From Methyloversatilis discipulorum (GTDB taxonomy: Bacteria > Pseudomonadota > Gammaproteobacteria > Burkholderiales > Rhodocyclaceae), in NCBI RefSeq assembly GCF_000527135.1, contig NZ_AZUP01000001.1:868001-932000 (forward strand): DNA of 64,000 nt. Direction: 5' to 3'. A program made the position numbers and the translations under genes. The notes beneath the pieces are model-generated. The model was not told the origin of the DNA. It searched no databases and saw nothing but the letters and a program-made list of their open reading frames with translations. Positions 51,966 through 60,584 of this stretch are shown piece after piece (position 1 is the stretch's first letter; every line of letters starts with the position of its first letter).

Positions 51966-52438
51966 AGATGGCCTTCCTGACGGGCGCCGGCATTGGCCTG
52001 GCGCAGCCGGCCGCCGAGATGCCTGGCCAGCGCCAGCGCGATCTTGGAAGCGATCTTGGGATGGGTTTCCAGCAGGCTCATGAAATCGGCGCGGAAGAAC
52101 ACCACGAGCCGGCAGTCGCTGTGCGCCTTCGCCTGTGCCGCCCGCGGCGCCTGATCGAGCAGCGCCAGTTCACCGAACACCTCGCCGCTGCCGAGCAGCG
52201 CCAGCCGCTGCTGGCGGCTGCCGTCGGCACGCAGGATTTCGACCTCGCCCTCGACCACGGCATAGATCGCCTGTCCTTCGTCGCCCTCATCGAACACGAT
52301 TTCGCCGGCCAGATAATGGCGCTCGTGCCGCAGGGCCTGCACCACCTTCAGTTCGCGTGCGGTCAGCGACGCGAAGAGCTTGATCTGGCGCAGCGGCTGC
52401 AGCGCTGCGCGGTCGTCGTCGCGGCCGAAAAGACGCAC
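51962..52438 (-). CDS. Cyclic nucleotide-binding domain protein
   Basis: This 158-residue protein is a single Crp-like cNMP-binding domain. IKLFASLTARELKVVQALRHERHYLAGEIVFDEGDEGQAIYAVVEGEVEIL and the phosphate-binding cassette SGEVFGELALLDQAPRAAQAKA (GELALL...R-A) are clear. It has no DNA-binding helix-turn-helix. The GTG start at 52438 is supported by AGGAG 8 nt upstream. Its stop overlaps the PerM-like gene, which suggests it gates or regulates that transporter. Confidence 0.88.
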   Translation of the reverse strand: MRLFGRDDDRAALQPLRQIKLFASLTARELKVVQALRHERHYLAGEIVFDEGDEGQAIYAVVEGEVEILRADGSRQQRLALLGSGEVFGELALLDQAPRAAQAKAHSDCRLVVFFRADFMSLLETHPKIASKIALALARHLGGRLRQANAGARQEGHL

Positions 52439-52571
52439 TTATGGGCTCCTGGCGTAGGTGGGCAGTCAGCGCGCAAGCATACCGGCTTTCCGCTGGCGCT
52501 TTCGCCACGGCACACGGAATTCCCCCTATCCTTGCCGGTCACAGGCGCGATCGCCACAACAAGAACAGACC

Positions 52572-54197
52572 ATGACATCCCGACTGCTGCGCTGGATCGA
52601 TCTGAACATCCTGTCCCTCGGGCGCGAAATGCGCCTTTCCTACCTGCCGCCGTTGATGGTCTACATGGCCGCCGGCATCCAGGGCCTGACCGGCATCGTC
52701 GGCACCTTCTTCGTCAAGGACTACCTGGGGCTGTCGGCCGAATTCCTGGCCATGCTGGGCTTCTGGGTCGGTATTCCTTGGGCGCTGAAGATGCCGATGG
52801 GTCACCTGGTCGACCTGCTGTGGCGCTTCAAGAGCCTGCTCATCTATCTCGGCGCCGGCCTGATCGCCGCCAGCCTGCTCATCATGGCCGGCCTGATCGC
52901 CGAGCGCGAGGCGATGGCGGCGGTGCTGCCGGTCAATACCTGGTTCGTCATCAGCGCGCTGCTGAGTCCGATCGGCTACGTGCTGCAGGACGCGGTGGCC
53001 GATGCGATGACGGTGGAAGCCGTACCGCACATCGACGAGAACGGCGCGCCGGTGCCGCCGGCCAGGCTCAAGCTGATGCACACCACGATGCAGACGCTGG
53101 GCCGTGTGGCCATCATCGGCGGCAGCGTGCTGGTGGCGCTGATCAATCTTTATGTGTTCGCCGGCACCGAGATGCTGCCTGAGGCGCAGAAGGTACTGAT
53201 CTACCGCGACGTCTACCTGATGGCACTGACCATTCCCGCCATTTCGGTCGCTGGCGTCGCTTTCGCCGCCTGGCTCAAGCGCGGCGCCATCGCGGCCCAC
53301 ATGGCGCGCGGGCTGTCACGAGCCGAAGCCGCTGCACTGCTGCGCGATCCCGACAGCCACACCGACCCCAACTGGTGGATTCTCGGCGGCAGTCTGGTGT
53401 TCGTCGTGTTCACGCTGGGCATGGGTCTGTCCGACCTGAAGTGGAACCAGGAAATCATCTTCCTCGGCTCCTTCACCATCATCGCCTTCCTGATGACCCG
53501 GCTCACCCGCGAGCTGGACGCCAGCGCGCGCAACACGCTGATCGGCACGGCGCTGGTCATCTTCATGTTCCGCGCCACGCCCGGCACCGGCCCCGGCGTG
53601 TCGTGGTGGACGATAGACGTGCTCGGTTTCGACCAGGCCTTCTTTTCGGTGCTGTCGCTGATCGGCTCGACGCTGACGCTGATCGGCATGTTCATGTTCC
53701 GCCGCTTCATGGCCGAGCGCTCGATCACCTATGTGGTTGGCTGGCTCACCGCGGCGGGCTTCGTCCTGTCGATGCCGACGCTGGGCATGAGCATGGGCCT
53801 GCACGAATGGACCGCCCGCGTGACCGGCGGCGTGGTCGACGCCCGCTTCATCGCGGTGATCGACACCGCACTGGAATCACCGCTGGGGCAGATTTCGATG
53901 ATTCCGATGCTGGCCTGGATCGCCAATTCGGCGCCGGCCCACTTGAAGGCGACCTTCTTCGCGGTGATGGCCTCCTTCACCAATCTGGCGCTGTCGGCCA
54001 GCCAGCTCGGCACCAAATATCTGAACCAGATCTACGTGCTGTCGCGCGAAGTGAAGGACCCGGCCACGGGCGCCGTGATGACCGCCGCCAACTACAGCGA
54101 CCTGACACCGCTGCTGCTGACCGTGGTCGGGATCGCCGTGCTGATGCCGGTCAGCGCCATACTGGTTGCGCGCTGGCTTGGTTTGCGCAGTGCGTGA
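52572..54197 (+). CDS. BT1/folate-biopterin-type MFS transporter
   Basis: This 541-residue membrane protein has about 12-13 helices. MRLSYLPPLMVYMAAGIQGLTGIVGTFFVKDYLGLSAEFLAMLGFWVGIPWALKMPMGHLVDLLW and YVLQDAVADAMTVEAVP resemble the BT1 (folate-biopterin transporter) pattern, especially the QDxVADAxxVE motif. A long cytoplasmic loop (HIDENGAPVPPARLKLMH) splits the two halves. The ATG at 52572 was chosen by homology. Neighbours give no substrate clue, and ordinary MFS membership is the fallback. Confidence 0.72.
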   Translation: MTSRLLRWIDLNILSLGREMRLSYLPPLMVYMAAGIQGLTGIVGTFFVKDYLGLSAEFLAMLGFWVGIPWALKMPMGHLVDLLWRFKSLLIYLGAGLIAASLLIMAGLIAEREAMAAVLPVNTWFVISALLSPIGYVLQDAVADAMTVEAVPHIDENGAPVPPARLKLMHTTMQTLGRVAIIGGSVLVALINLYVFAGTEMLPEAQKVLIYRDVYLMALTIPAISVAGVAFAAWLKRGAIAAHMARGLSRAEAAALLRDPDSHTDPNWWILGGSLVFVVFTLGMGLSDLKWNQEIIFLGSFTIIAFLMTRLTRELDASARNTLIGTALVIFMFRATPGTGPGVSWWTIDVLGFDQAFFSVLSLIGSTLTLIGMFMFRRFMAERSITYVVGWLTAAGFVLSMPTLGMSMGLHEWTARVTGGVVDARFIAVIDTALESPLGQISMIPMLAWIANSAPAHLKATFFAVMASFTNLALSASQLGTKYLNQIYVLSREVKDPATGAVMTAANYSDLTPLLLTVVGIAVLMPVSAILVARWLGLRSA

Positions 54198-54230
54198 TCG
54201 GCAGGTCGCGCCAGCGTTTCACAGGAGCGA

Positions 54231-54396
54231 GCTCGCGGCTGCAACCTGAATCGAGGCCGGCGGCCCGCAATCGCAGTATCGCGACCAGGGGTCGCTCCCA
54301 CAGGAGCAGCGCCAGTCCGTCATCGGAGCTGGCTTTCTGTGGGAGCGAGCTTGCTCGCGATGACAACCTGAAGCGAAGCCGGTGGCCGGCGGTCGC
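54231..54396. repeat. Two direct copies of a REP-like element
   Basis: The unit GGAGCGAGCT(TG)CTCGCG, followed by CAACCTGAA and GCCGG-GGCC, occurs at about 54233-54272 and again at 54340-54393. Between them lies TCGCGACCAGGGGTCGCTCCCACAG (54279-54303) in inverted orientation. The conserved edge TGTGGGAGCG relates it to the repeats at 8.5 and 35.9 kb, but the core palindrome differs (GAGCGAGC-TT-GCTCGC). It fills the gap between the BT1-like and M20 genes. Confidence 0.7.
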
Positions 54397-54417
54397 GCTC
54401 AGAAGACTGCCCCGGCG

Positions 54418-55629
54418 TCAGCCTTCCAGCCAGCGCTCGACCAGCCGCGTCCAGTAAGCAACACCGAGCGGGATGATGCGGTCGTTGAAGTCGTAGCGCG
54501 GGTTGTGCAGCATGCAGCCGCCGCCTTCGGCGTGCGCCGGGTCGGACGCCGCCTCCGGCCCGCCGCCGTTACCCAGCCAGACGTAGCAGCCGGGCTTCGC
54601 CTGCAGCATGTAGGCGAAATCCTCGGCGCCCATGCTGGGCGGGTAGTTCGTGTGCACACTGCCGTCGCCGAACACTTCGCGCGCGACCGTCGCGCAGAAG
54701 GCGGCTTCGCTTTCGCTGTTGATGGTCGGCGGGTAACCCCGACGGTAGGTCGCCGATGCGGTGACGCCGTGGGCGGAGGCTACGCCCTGCACCACGCGCG
54801 CGATGCCGGCTTCCAGCTGGTCACGCACTTCCGGCGTGAAGGCGCGCGCCGTACCGCGCAGCGTCGCCGACTGCGGAATCACGTTGTAGGCCTCGCCAGC
54901 GTTGAACTGGGTAATGCTGACCACGCCGCATTCGACCGGCGGTACATTGCGCGACACGATGGACTGCAGCGACTGCACGATGGCCGCGCCGGCGAGCACC
55001 GGGTCGGCGCCCAGATGCGGCATCGCGGCGTGTGCGCCGCGCCCGTCTATCGTGATGTCGATCGAATCGCTGCAGGCCATCGCCGGCCCGGTATGCACCG
55101 CCATCTGGCCGACCGGCAGGCCGGGCCAGTTGTGCAGGCCGAACACCGCCTGCATCGGAAAGCGTTCGAACAAGCCGTCGGCGATCATCGCCGGCGCGCC
55201 GCCCATGCCCTCCTCCGCCGGCTGGAAGATGAAGTACACGGTGCCGTCGAATCCGCGCGTCTCGGCCAGATATTCCGCCGCCGCCAGCAGCATCGCCGTA
55301 TGCCCGTCATGGCCACAGCCGTGCATGCGCCCCGGATGCGTCGAGCGATGAGCGAAAGTGTTCTGCTCGGTCATCGGCAGCGCATCCATGTCGGCACGCA
55401 GGCCGATTGCGCCGCGGCCCGAGCCGTTGCGCAGCACACCGACCACCCCGGTACGACCGATGCCTTCATGCACTTCGATGCCGGCCGCGCGCAAGGTGCG
55501 GGCGACCACGTCGGCGGTGCGATTTTCCTCGAACGCCAGTTCCGGATGGGCGTGCAGGTCGCGCCGGGTCTGGGTCCAGCGCTCGACACGCGCGTCCAGC
55601 GCCTCGATCAGCGGGTGCGTGCTGCTCAT
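54418..55629 (-). CDS. M20 family amidohydrolase (hippurate hydrolase-like)
   Basis: This 403-residue metallo-amidohydrolase of the M20D type cleaves N-acyl amino acids or similar amides. Metal-binding and catalytic motifs are clear: GLRADMDALPM, RMHGCGHDGHTAML, FIFQPAEEGMGGA, HNWPGLPVG, the dimer-domain block GRGAHAAMPHLGADPV and FNAGEAYNVIPQSATLRGTAR, and the final SMGAEDFAYML. The ATG at 55629 overlaps the stop of the MEKHLA gene (ATGA). The substrate cannot be read from sequence. Confidence 0.93.
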   Translation of the reverse strand: MSSTHPLIEALDARVERWTQTRRDLHAHPELAFEENRTADVVARTLRAAGIEVHEGIGRTGVVGVLRNGSGRGAIGLRADMDALPMTEQNTFAHRSTHPGRMHGCGHDGHTAMLLAAAEYLAETRGFDGTVYFIFQPAEEGMGGAPAMIADGLFERFPMQAVFGLHNWPGLPVGQMAVHTGPAMACSDSIDITIDGRGAHAAMPHLGADPVLAGAAIVQSLQSIVSRNVPPVECGVVSITQFNAGEAYNVIPQSATLRGTARAFTPEVRDQLEAGIARVVQGVASAHGVTASATYRRGYPPTINSESEAAFCATVAREVFGDGSVHTNYPPSMGAEDFAYMLQAKPGCYVWLGNGGGPEAASDPAHAEGGGCMLHNPRYDFNDRIIPLGVAYWTRLVERWLEG

Positions 55630-56072
55630 TGCAATTCCTCGATATCGGAAAACATCGCCGCCTGACCGCGCAGCACGCCGTCGGCGTCGATCACGTTCCA
55701 CACCGTCGCGCGGCTGATGCGGAACAGCGTGCCGTCGCTGCGCACGCGGATGCCGCAGTAGTCGGCGATATAGCCCTGCCGTGTCACCAGATCGAGCAGG
55801 CGGGCCCGTTCGTCGCGCTCTGGCGCGCGCGCCGACAGACGCGAAGGCAGCGTGACGAAGGTGGCCCAGTCGTAGCCGAACAGTTGCTGCGCGAACGCAT
55901 TGGCGTAGTTGAACACCGGGTCGGCCTCCGTGCCGTGCGACACCAGCGCGAACGGCGCGTGATACAGCGTGTGCGGATCAGACGGCAGCAGCTGGCCGGT
56001 CACGCGGTGGAAGCTGTCGGCCAGCAATGCGCTGTGCTCGCGCAGGAAGGTGTCGTCGGGCGGTGCACTCAT
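55626..56072 (-). CDS. MEKHLA domain protein (PAS-like)
   Basis: This 148-residue single-domain protein matches the MEKHLA family, a PAS-like fold first noted in plant HD-ZIP III proteins and bacterial sensors. SHGTEADPVFNYANAFAQQLFGYDWATFVTLPSRLSA is its core motif, and the end GTLFRISRATVWNVIDADGVLRGQAAMFSDI is PAS-like. There is no output domain. It overlaps the M20 gene by 4 nt, hinting at a regulatory or ligand link. The ATG at 56072 is preferred; an upstream in-frame ATG lacks support. Confidence 0.85.
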   Translation of the reverse strand: MSAPPDDTFLREHSALLADSFHRVTGQLLPSDPHTLYHAPFALVSHGTEADPVFNYANAFAQQLFGYDWATFVTLPSRLSARAPERDERARLLDLVTRQGYIADYCGIRVRSDGTLFRISRATVWNVIDADGVLRGQAAMFSDIEELQ

Positions 56073-56173
56073 GGCCCAAAGATACCATCGCTCGCCGACG
56101 AGCCGGGCCGGTTCCACCACGCGGCCGGCGTCTCCCGGAGGACGACACCCCGTTCGGCAGCATTCGGTGTGCG

Positions 56174-56189
56174 TAGTCCGGACGGACTA
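56174..56189. promoter_or_regulatory. 16-bp dyad upstream of the PEP-CTERM cluster
   Basis: TAGTCCGGACGGACTA has perfect 7-bp arms around a GA centre and lies 71 bp before the first PEP-CTERM gene. Symmetry and spacing suit a NarL/LuxR-type or other dimeric regulator, with the site near -35. No neighbouring regulator is obvious. Confidence 0.5.
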
Positions 56190-56259
56190 TCGCTCGTCAT
56201 GCGCGCGCAACGCGTGCCGCGCATGGTTGCGGCTGAAACGACCTTCACGGAGCCGCAAC

Positions 56260-57174
56260 ATGAAATTCACATTTGGCGCAGCAGCGCTGGCCCTCGCTTT
56301 CGCCGCCCCGGTGCAGGCACAGATCGCCAGTCTCGATCTCACGAACTACACGCTGGTCGCCACCTACGATCTGCCCGCCGCACGCGCGTCCGAAGCGTCG
56401 GCCGTCACCTGGAACTGGGACAGCGACACGCTGTTCGTGGTCGGCGACGAGGGCGACTACGTGGTCGAGGTGAACAAGCAGGGCCAGCTGATCGGTTCGA
56501 TGAACCTGTTCGGCTTCGACGACACCGAAGGCCTCACCTATGTTGGCAACGGCCAGTTCGCCATCGTCGAGGAACGTCTGCAGGACGTTTCGCTGTTCAC
56601 CTATCAGGCAGGCGGCGCGGTTGGCCGCAACAACCTGCCGGCGGTGTCGGTCGGGCCGACGGTCGGCAACGTCGGCCTCGAGGACATTTCGTACGATCCG
56701 CTGAGCGGCCGCTTTGTACTGGTGAAGGAGAAGGTGCCGCAGGCGGTGTATGACGCGGCCCTCGACTTCGCCAATGGCAGCGCGTCGGTCACCGAACTGG
56801 TGCCGCCGGCCAATCCGTTCGCGCAGATCTTCGGCACGCTCGACCTGTCGGGCGTGCAGGTACTGAGCACGGTGCAGTCGCTGCACGGCACGGCCGACCA
56901 GGACAACCTGCTGGTGTTCAGCCAGGAAACGCCGCGCCTGATGGAAGTGAGTCGCAGCGGACAGATCCTGAGCAGCTTCGATTTCTCGGCCATCGCCAGT
57001 GATGCCGAGGGCGTCACCATCGACGGCAATGGCGTCATCTACATCGTCGGCGAAACGCCCCGCATGTATGTGCTGGCACCCACCGCACCGGTGCCCGAAC
57101 CCGAAATGGCCGCGCTGATGCTGGCCGGCCTCGGTCTGATCGGCGCGATCGCGCGTCGTCGCATGTCCTTCTGA
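56260..57174 (+). CDS. PEP-CTERM protein with SdiA-regulated-like beta-propeller
   Basis: This 304-residue exported protein has a signal peptide (FGAAALALAFAAPVQAQ). It continues with a propeller-type SdiA-regulated domain: ASEASAVTWNWDSDTLFVVGDEGDYVVEVNKQGQLIGSMNLFGFDDTEGLTYVGNGQFAIVEERLQDVSLF, and IASDAEGVTIDGNGVIYIVGE. It ends with a PEP-CTERM sorting signal, VPEPEMAALMLAGLGLIGAIARRR, for exosortase processing. No exosortase is in the window. Two more PEP-CTERM genes follow in the same direction. Confidence 0.9.
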   Translation: MKFTFGAAALALAFAAPVQAQIASLDLTNYTLVATYDLPAARASEASAVTWNWDSDTLFVVGDEGDYVVEVNKQGQLIGSMNLFGFDDTEGLTYVGNGQFAIVEERLQDVSLFTYQAGGAVGRNNLPAVSVGPTVGNVGLEDISYDPLSGRFVLVKEKVPQAVYDAALDFANGSASVTELVPPANPFAQIFGTLDLSGVQVLSTVQSLHGTADQDNLLVFSQETPRLMEVSRSGQILSSFDFSAIASDAEGVTIDGNGVIYIVGETPRMYVLAPTAPVPEPEMAALMLAGLGLIGAIARRRMSF

Positions 57175-57205
57175 TCCCTCTCAATCACACCGGAGACAAC
57201 ACGTC

Positions 57206-57856
57206 ATGAACAAGCTCATCGCACTGCTTTTCGCCGCAGGTCTGGCCCCGCAACTGGCACACGCCGAAGTCCGCATCACCGAGTGGATGTACTCGGGTGG
57301 CAGCGGCGAATTCATCGAATTCACCAACCTCGGCGGCAGCGCCATCGACTTCACCGGCTGGAGCTATGACGACGACAGCCGTCTGCCGGGCGTGTTCGAC
57401 CTGAGCGGCTTCGGCCTGGTCGGTGCCGGCGAATCGGTGGTCATCACCGAAATCGACGCCGACACCTTCCGTCTCGACTGGAACCTCGGCGCCAGCGTCA
57501 AGGTGCTGGGCGGCTACACCAACAACATCGGCCGCGCCGACGAACTGAATCTGTTCGACGCCTCGGGCTCGCTGGTCGACCGCCTGACCTACGGCGACAA
57601 CAGCGCCGCCGGTGGCCCGCGCACCCAGGGCGCCAGTGGCCGCGCCTCGTCGGAAGCCGCGCTCGGCGCGAACGACGCAACGCTGTGGGTGCTGTCGTCG
57701 GTCGGCGACGCCGAAGGTTCCTACGTTTCGCTCAGCGGCGCCGTGGCCAGCCCGGGCGTCACCGCCTTCGCCGCCGCCGTGCCGGAACCCGAAACCTACG
57801 CCATGTTGCTGGCGGGTCTCGGCCTGATCGGCTTCGCCGCCCGCCGCCGCGGCTGA
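57206..57856 (+). CDS. PEP-CTERM protein with lamin-tail-like domain
   Basis: This 216-residue protein has a signal peptide ending LAHA. An LTD-like Ig-fold domain follows (VRITEWMYSGGSGEFIEFTNLGGSAIDFTGWSYDDDSRLPGVFDLSGFGLVGAGESVVITE and ADELNLFDASGSLVDRLTYGD). The sorting end is VPEPETYAMLLAGLGLIGFAARRR. It lies 31 nt after the first PEP-CTERM gene and is probably co-transcribed. LTD domains often occur in secreted nucleases, but no nuclease domain is present here. Confidence 0.9.
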   Translation: MNKLIALLFAAGLAPQLAHAEVRITEWMYSGGSGEFIEFTNLGGSAIDFTGWSYDDDSRLPGVFDLSGFGLVGAGESVVITEIDADTFRLDWNLGASVKVLGGYTNNIGRADELNLFDASGSLVDRLTYGDNSAAGGPRTQGASGRASSEAALGANDATLWVLSSVGDAEGSYVSLSGAVASPGVTAFAAAVPEPETYAMLLAGLGLIGFAARRRG

Positions 57857-57868
57857 TCGGCATCACGT

Positions 57869-57900
57869 GAGCCACGCAGTCCCGTCCGGCTGCGTGGCTC
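57869..57900 (+). terminator. Hairpin after the LTD PEP-CTERM gene
   Basis: An 11-bp perfect stem (GAGCCACGCAG and CTGCGTGGCTC) with a 10-nt loop begins 13 nt after the stop codon. No T-run follows, so it may be a terminator with a weak tail or an mRNA-stabilising end. Confidence 0.5.
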
Positions 57901-58042
57901 AACGGCAGCACAAGAACAAGAAAGCACGTCACCCGATCGGCGCGATCGACCCTTCGGACGATGGCGGGCGACAGGACATATGCGTAAAGATGACGGCACA
58001 CACAACCTCGCCTGCCGACAGACGTCCCGAGGAACTCATCCG

Positions 58043-58702
58043 ATGCGCACGCCGTTCGCCGCTGCTTTGCTGATTGGCACAGTTCTTCTCAGCCCAGTCG
58101 CACACGCCACATCCATCGCGGGAAACGTGTCCTGCAGCGGCGAGCTGAGCATCTCGTCCGACACCTATGGTCACCTGTCGTGCGCCGGCAACTTCTCCCT
58201 CAGCGACGCGGTGGTCACGGACCCGATCAAACTCGTGCTCGAAGCATCCGGCAGCCTGACGCTGCTGCGCTCTACCCTGGAAGCCCCCGAACTCGTGCTC
58301 GTCGCGCGGCAGATCGACATCGACTCCGATTCGACACTGCGGTCAGGCGGCGCCCTCGACACCATCGCCGCGACACCGCAACCCGTGTCACCTGCCCGCC
58401 CATTGTCATTGACCGGAAACGGTCCGCTGCCCACCCTGCCTGTGAATGGCACCGGTGGCGCAACGCTGACGCTGTCCGGCGGCGGCGGCCTGCCTAACCC
58501 GGGGCCCTCCGACCAGGGAGGCTCTCTCCAGCTGGGGCGCGATGGCGACGCTTCGGTCGCCATCGGCCCGAGTTCGAGCGGCGCTGGCGTACCTCCGCTG
58601 TCGATCGCGAGCACCGTGCCGGAGCCGTCAGCCGCCTTGCTGCTGGCCGCGGGCCTGGGGGTGATCGCGCTGCGGCGCAGCATGGGCGCTGACCGTCGAT
58701 AG
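58043..58702 (+). CDS. PEP-CTERM protein of unknown function
   Basis: This 219-residue protein has a signal peptide (FAAALLIGTVLLSPVAHA) and a mature part that begins with short beta repeats (SIAGNVSCSGELSISSDTYGHLSCAGNFSLSDAVV), as in polymer-like or bactofilin-like surface proteins. A Gly/Pro/Ser-rich low-complexity stretch follows (GNGPLPTLPVNGTGGATLTLSGGGGLPNPGPSDQGG). It ends VPEPSAALLLAAGLGVIALRRS, a PEP-CTERM signal. GAGGA lies about 10 nt before the ATG. A 186-nt gap with a hairpin separates it from the other two PEP-CTERM genes. Confidence 0.82.
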   Translation: MRTPFAAALLIGTVLLSPVAHATSIAGNVSCSGELSISSDTYGHLSCAGNFSLSDAVVTDPIKLVLEASGSLTLLRSTLEAPELVLVARQIDIDSDSTLRSGGALDTIAATPQPVSPARPLSLTGNGPLPTLPVNGTGGATLTLSGGGGLPNPGPSDQGGSLQLGRDGDASVAIGPSSSGAGVPPLSIASTVPEPSAALLLAAGLGVIALRRSMGADRR

Positions 58703-58736
58703 TCAGAATCTCACCCTTCGGGCGTATGCTGCGCCC

Positions 58737-59585
58737 ATGAGCACGCTGTACGGCATCGATTTCACGTCGTCGCCCTCGGCCCGCAAGCCGATCACCGTCG
58801 CTCGCGGCACGGTGTCGCAGGATCGCGGGCTGATTCTGGAGGGCATCGAACGCTTTCCGTCCTGGGACGGATTCGAGGCGTTCCTGAATCGACCGGGCCC
58901 CTGGCTCGGCGCCTTCGACTTTCCGTTCGGACTGCCGCGCGAATCGGTGCTGGAGCATGGCTGGCCGACCGACTGGGCCGGCATGGTGCAGGCCATCTCG
59001 GCGCTCTCGCGCAGCGAATTCAAGAACATCGCGGACACCGAGCGCGCGCAACGGCCGGCGGGCCAGAAGTATCCGCACCGCGTGACCGACCGCCCCGCCG
59101 GCTCGCACAGCCCCCTCAAATTCGTGAATCCCCCTGTCGGCTGGATGTTCCAGGAAGGAGCACGGCGCCTGCTCGCGGCAGGTGTTCACATCCCGGGCAT
59201 GCACGGTGGGGACGCCAGCCGCATCGCACTCGAGGCCTACCCCGGCTGGCTGGCGCGCAGCATCGTCGCCGGCTCCTACAAGAGCGAAAGCCCGGCCGGC
59301 CAGACACGCGAGCGCTTGGCGAACCGGATGCTGCTGGCCGAAGCGCTGTTGCGAGGCCAGCATCCTCTGGGCGTGCCGATGCGCTGTGAGGACACCGCCC
59401 TGCTCGAAACGATGACCACCGACGGTACCGGCGACACACTGGACTGCGTGCTCTGTCTGGTCCAAGCCGCGTGGGCATGGATGCGACGCGACGCCGGTTA
59501 CGGCCTGCCGCTGCACATCGATCCGGTCGAGGGCTGGATTGTCGGCGTGTCTGCACCCGAGGCGGTCGCCGTCACGACGCACTGA
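58737..59585 (+). CDS. DUF429 domain protein (RNase H-like fold)
   Basis: This 282-residue soluble protein starts MSTLYGIDFTSSPSARKPITVARG, the DUF429 pattern of an RNase H-like nucleotide-binding fold with a leading acidic residue. GAFDFPFGLPR, ALEAYPGWLAR and DTLDCVLCLVQAAWAWMRRD are further conserved points that could hold metal-binding acids. The function is not known. It stands between the PEP-CTERM genes and a convergent LysR gene. Confidence 0.82.
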   Translation: MSTLYGIDFTSSPSARKPITVARGTVSQDRGLILEGIERFPSWDGFEAFLNRPGPWLGAFDFPFGLPRESVLEHGWPTDWAGMVQAISALSRSEFKNIADTERAQRPAGQKYPHRVTDRPAGSHSPLKFVNPPVGWMFQEGARRLLAAGVHIPGMHGGDASRIALEAYPGWLARSIVAGSYKSESPAGQTRERLANRMLLAEALLRGQHPLGVPMRCEDTALLETMTTDGTGDTLDCVLCLVQAAWAWMRRDAGYGLPLHIDPVEGWIVGVSAPEAVAVTTH

Positions 59586-59602
59586 CCCGGCGCACCGGCT
59601 CG

Positions 59603-60475
59603 TCAATGGCCGGCGAGCAGCTTCTGCACCAGCGGATGCTGGACACGTCGCTCGGCCGAGATCGCGTAAAAGTGTTCGACCACTTCGGTACAGCGGCCGA
59701 GCAGCTGCAACTGGCGGTGGTGCGTGAATTCCTCGTGTGACCACTCGGTCGCCGGAAAGGCCCCGAGGCCGCTTTCACCGAAGGTGGCGAGCAGCGCACT
59801 GTCCTCGAATTCGCCAGCGACATGCGGATGCAGCCCCTTGCGTTCGAACCAGTCGTCGATGCGCGCGCGCACGGCCGAGTGGCGCGTCGGCAACAGCAGC
59901 GGCATGCGGTCAAGACAGGCCGGAAAGCCTTCTCCGGCCTGTGCCGCAAGCGCGGCCGGCGCGTACCAGGCGAGCGCGGCGTCACCGACCGCGTGGCTGT
60001 ACACCCGCAGATTCGGATTGACCGGCGCCGGTCGGTCGGCCAGAACCACGTCGAGCTTGTGCAGGGCCAGATCGGCGAGCAACTCGTCGAAATTGCCCTC
60101 GACGCAGATCAGGTGCAGACCCGGCGTATCGGTGGCAGGTGCCAGCAAATGGCGCGCAGCCGGTTTCGGCAGGCCGTCCGAAATGCCTACCGACAGCCGC
60201 ACGCCCTGCGCCTGGGCCGCTTCGCGCACGGCCAGCGGCAGTTGCTCGCCGAGCTGGAAGATCTGTTCCGCCAGACGCAGCGCCGCGCTGCCTGCCGGTG
60301 TCAGCTCGACTGTGCGGCCCGACGGCTTGAACAGCGCATGACCGAGCGCGCGCTCGAGTTCGCGGATCTGCGTGCTCACCGTCTGCACCGCCATGTCCAG
60401 CCGCTCGGCAGCGCGGGCGATGCCGCCTTCCTTGGTGGCAACCCAGAAGTAATAGAGGTGGCGGTAGTTGAGCAT
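59603..60475 (-). CDS. nhaR: NhaR-like LysR-family regulator
   Basis: This 290-residue LysR-type regulator has the N-terminus MLNYRHLYYFWVATKEGGIARAAERLDMAVQTVSTQIRELERALGHALFKPSGRTVELTPAG, the NhaR pattern. NhaR responds to sodium and alkaline pH in enterobacteria. The divergent HPF-like gene shares the upstream region, which holds a clear LysR-type dyad 12 bp before the start. The ATG at 60475 matches the family; a longer open frame is antisense to the neighbouring gene. No nhaA antiporter is adjacent. Confidence 0.88.
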   Translation of the reverse strand: MLNYRHLYYFWVATKEGGIARAAERLDMAVQTVSTQIRELERALGHALFKPSGRTVELTPAGSAALRLAEQIFQLGEQLPLAVREAAQAQGVRLSVGISDGLPKPAARHLLAPATDTPGLHLICVEGNFDELLADLALHKLDVVLADRPAPVNPNLRVYSHAVGDAALAWYAPAALAAQAGEGFPACLDRMPLLLPTRHSAVRARIDDWFERKGLHPHVAGEFEDSALLATFGESGLGAFPATEWSHEEFTHHRQLQLLGRCTEVVEHFYAISAERRVQHPLVQKLLAGH

Positions 60476-60486
60476 GGTCGCCTGAA

Positions 60487-60505
60487 ACTTCGTAATTAAC
60501 GAAGT
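60487..60505. promoter_or_regulatory. LysR-type dyad in the nhaR-HPF divergent region
   Basis: ACTTCGTAATTAACGAAGT has perfect 7-bp arms around AATTA, and its inner TCGTAATTAACGA obeys the T-N11-A rule for LysR regulators. It begins 12 bp upstream of the nhaR ATG and 80 bp upstream of the HPF-like gene. It is AT-rich within GC-rich surroundings, as expected for an operator. Confidence 0.65.
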
Positions 60506-60584
60506 AAAACTACTACAAACATCCATTTTTAGGAAACGCATGCGCGCGTAAGGTGGCGGCTCCATCCCACACAGGAGGTCCGCC

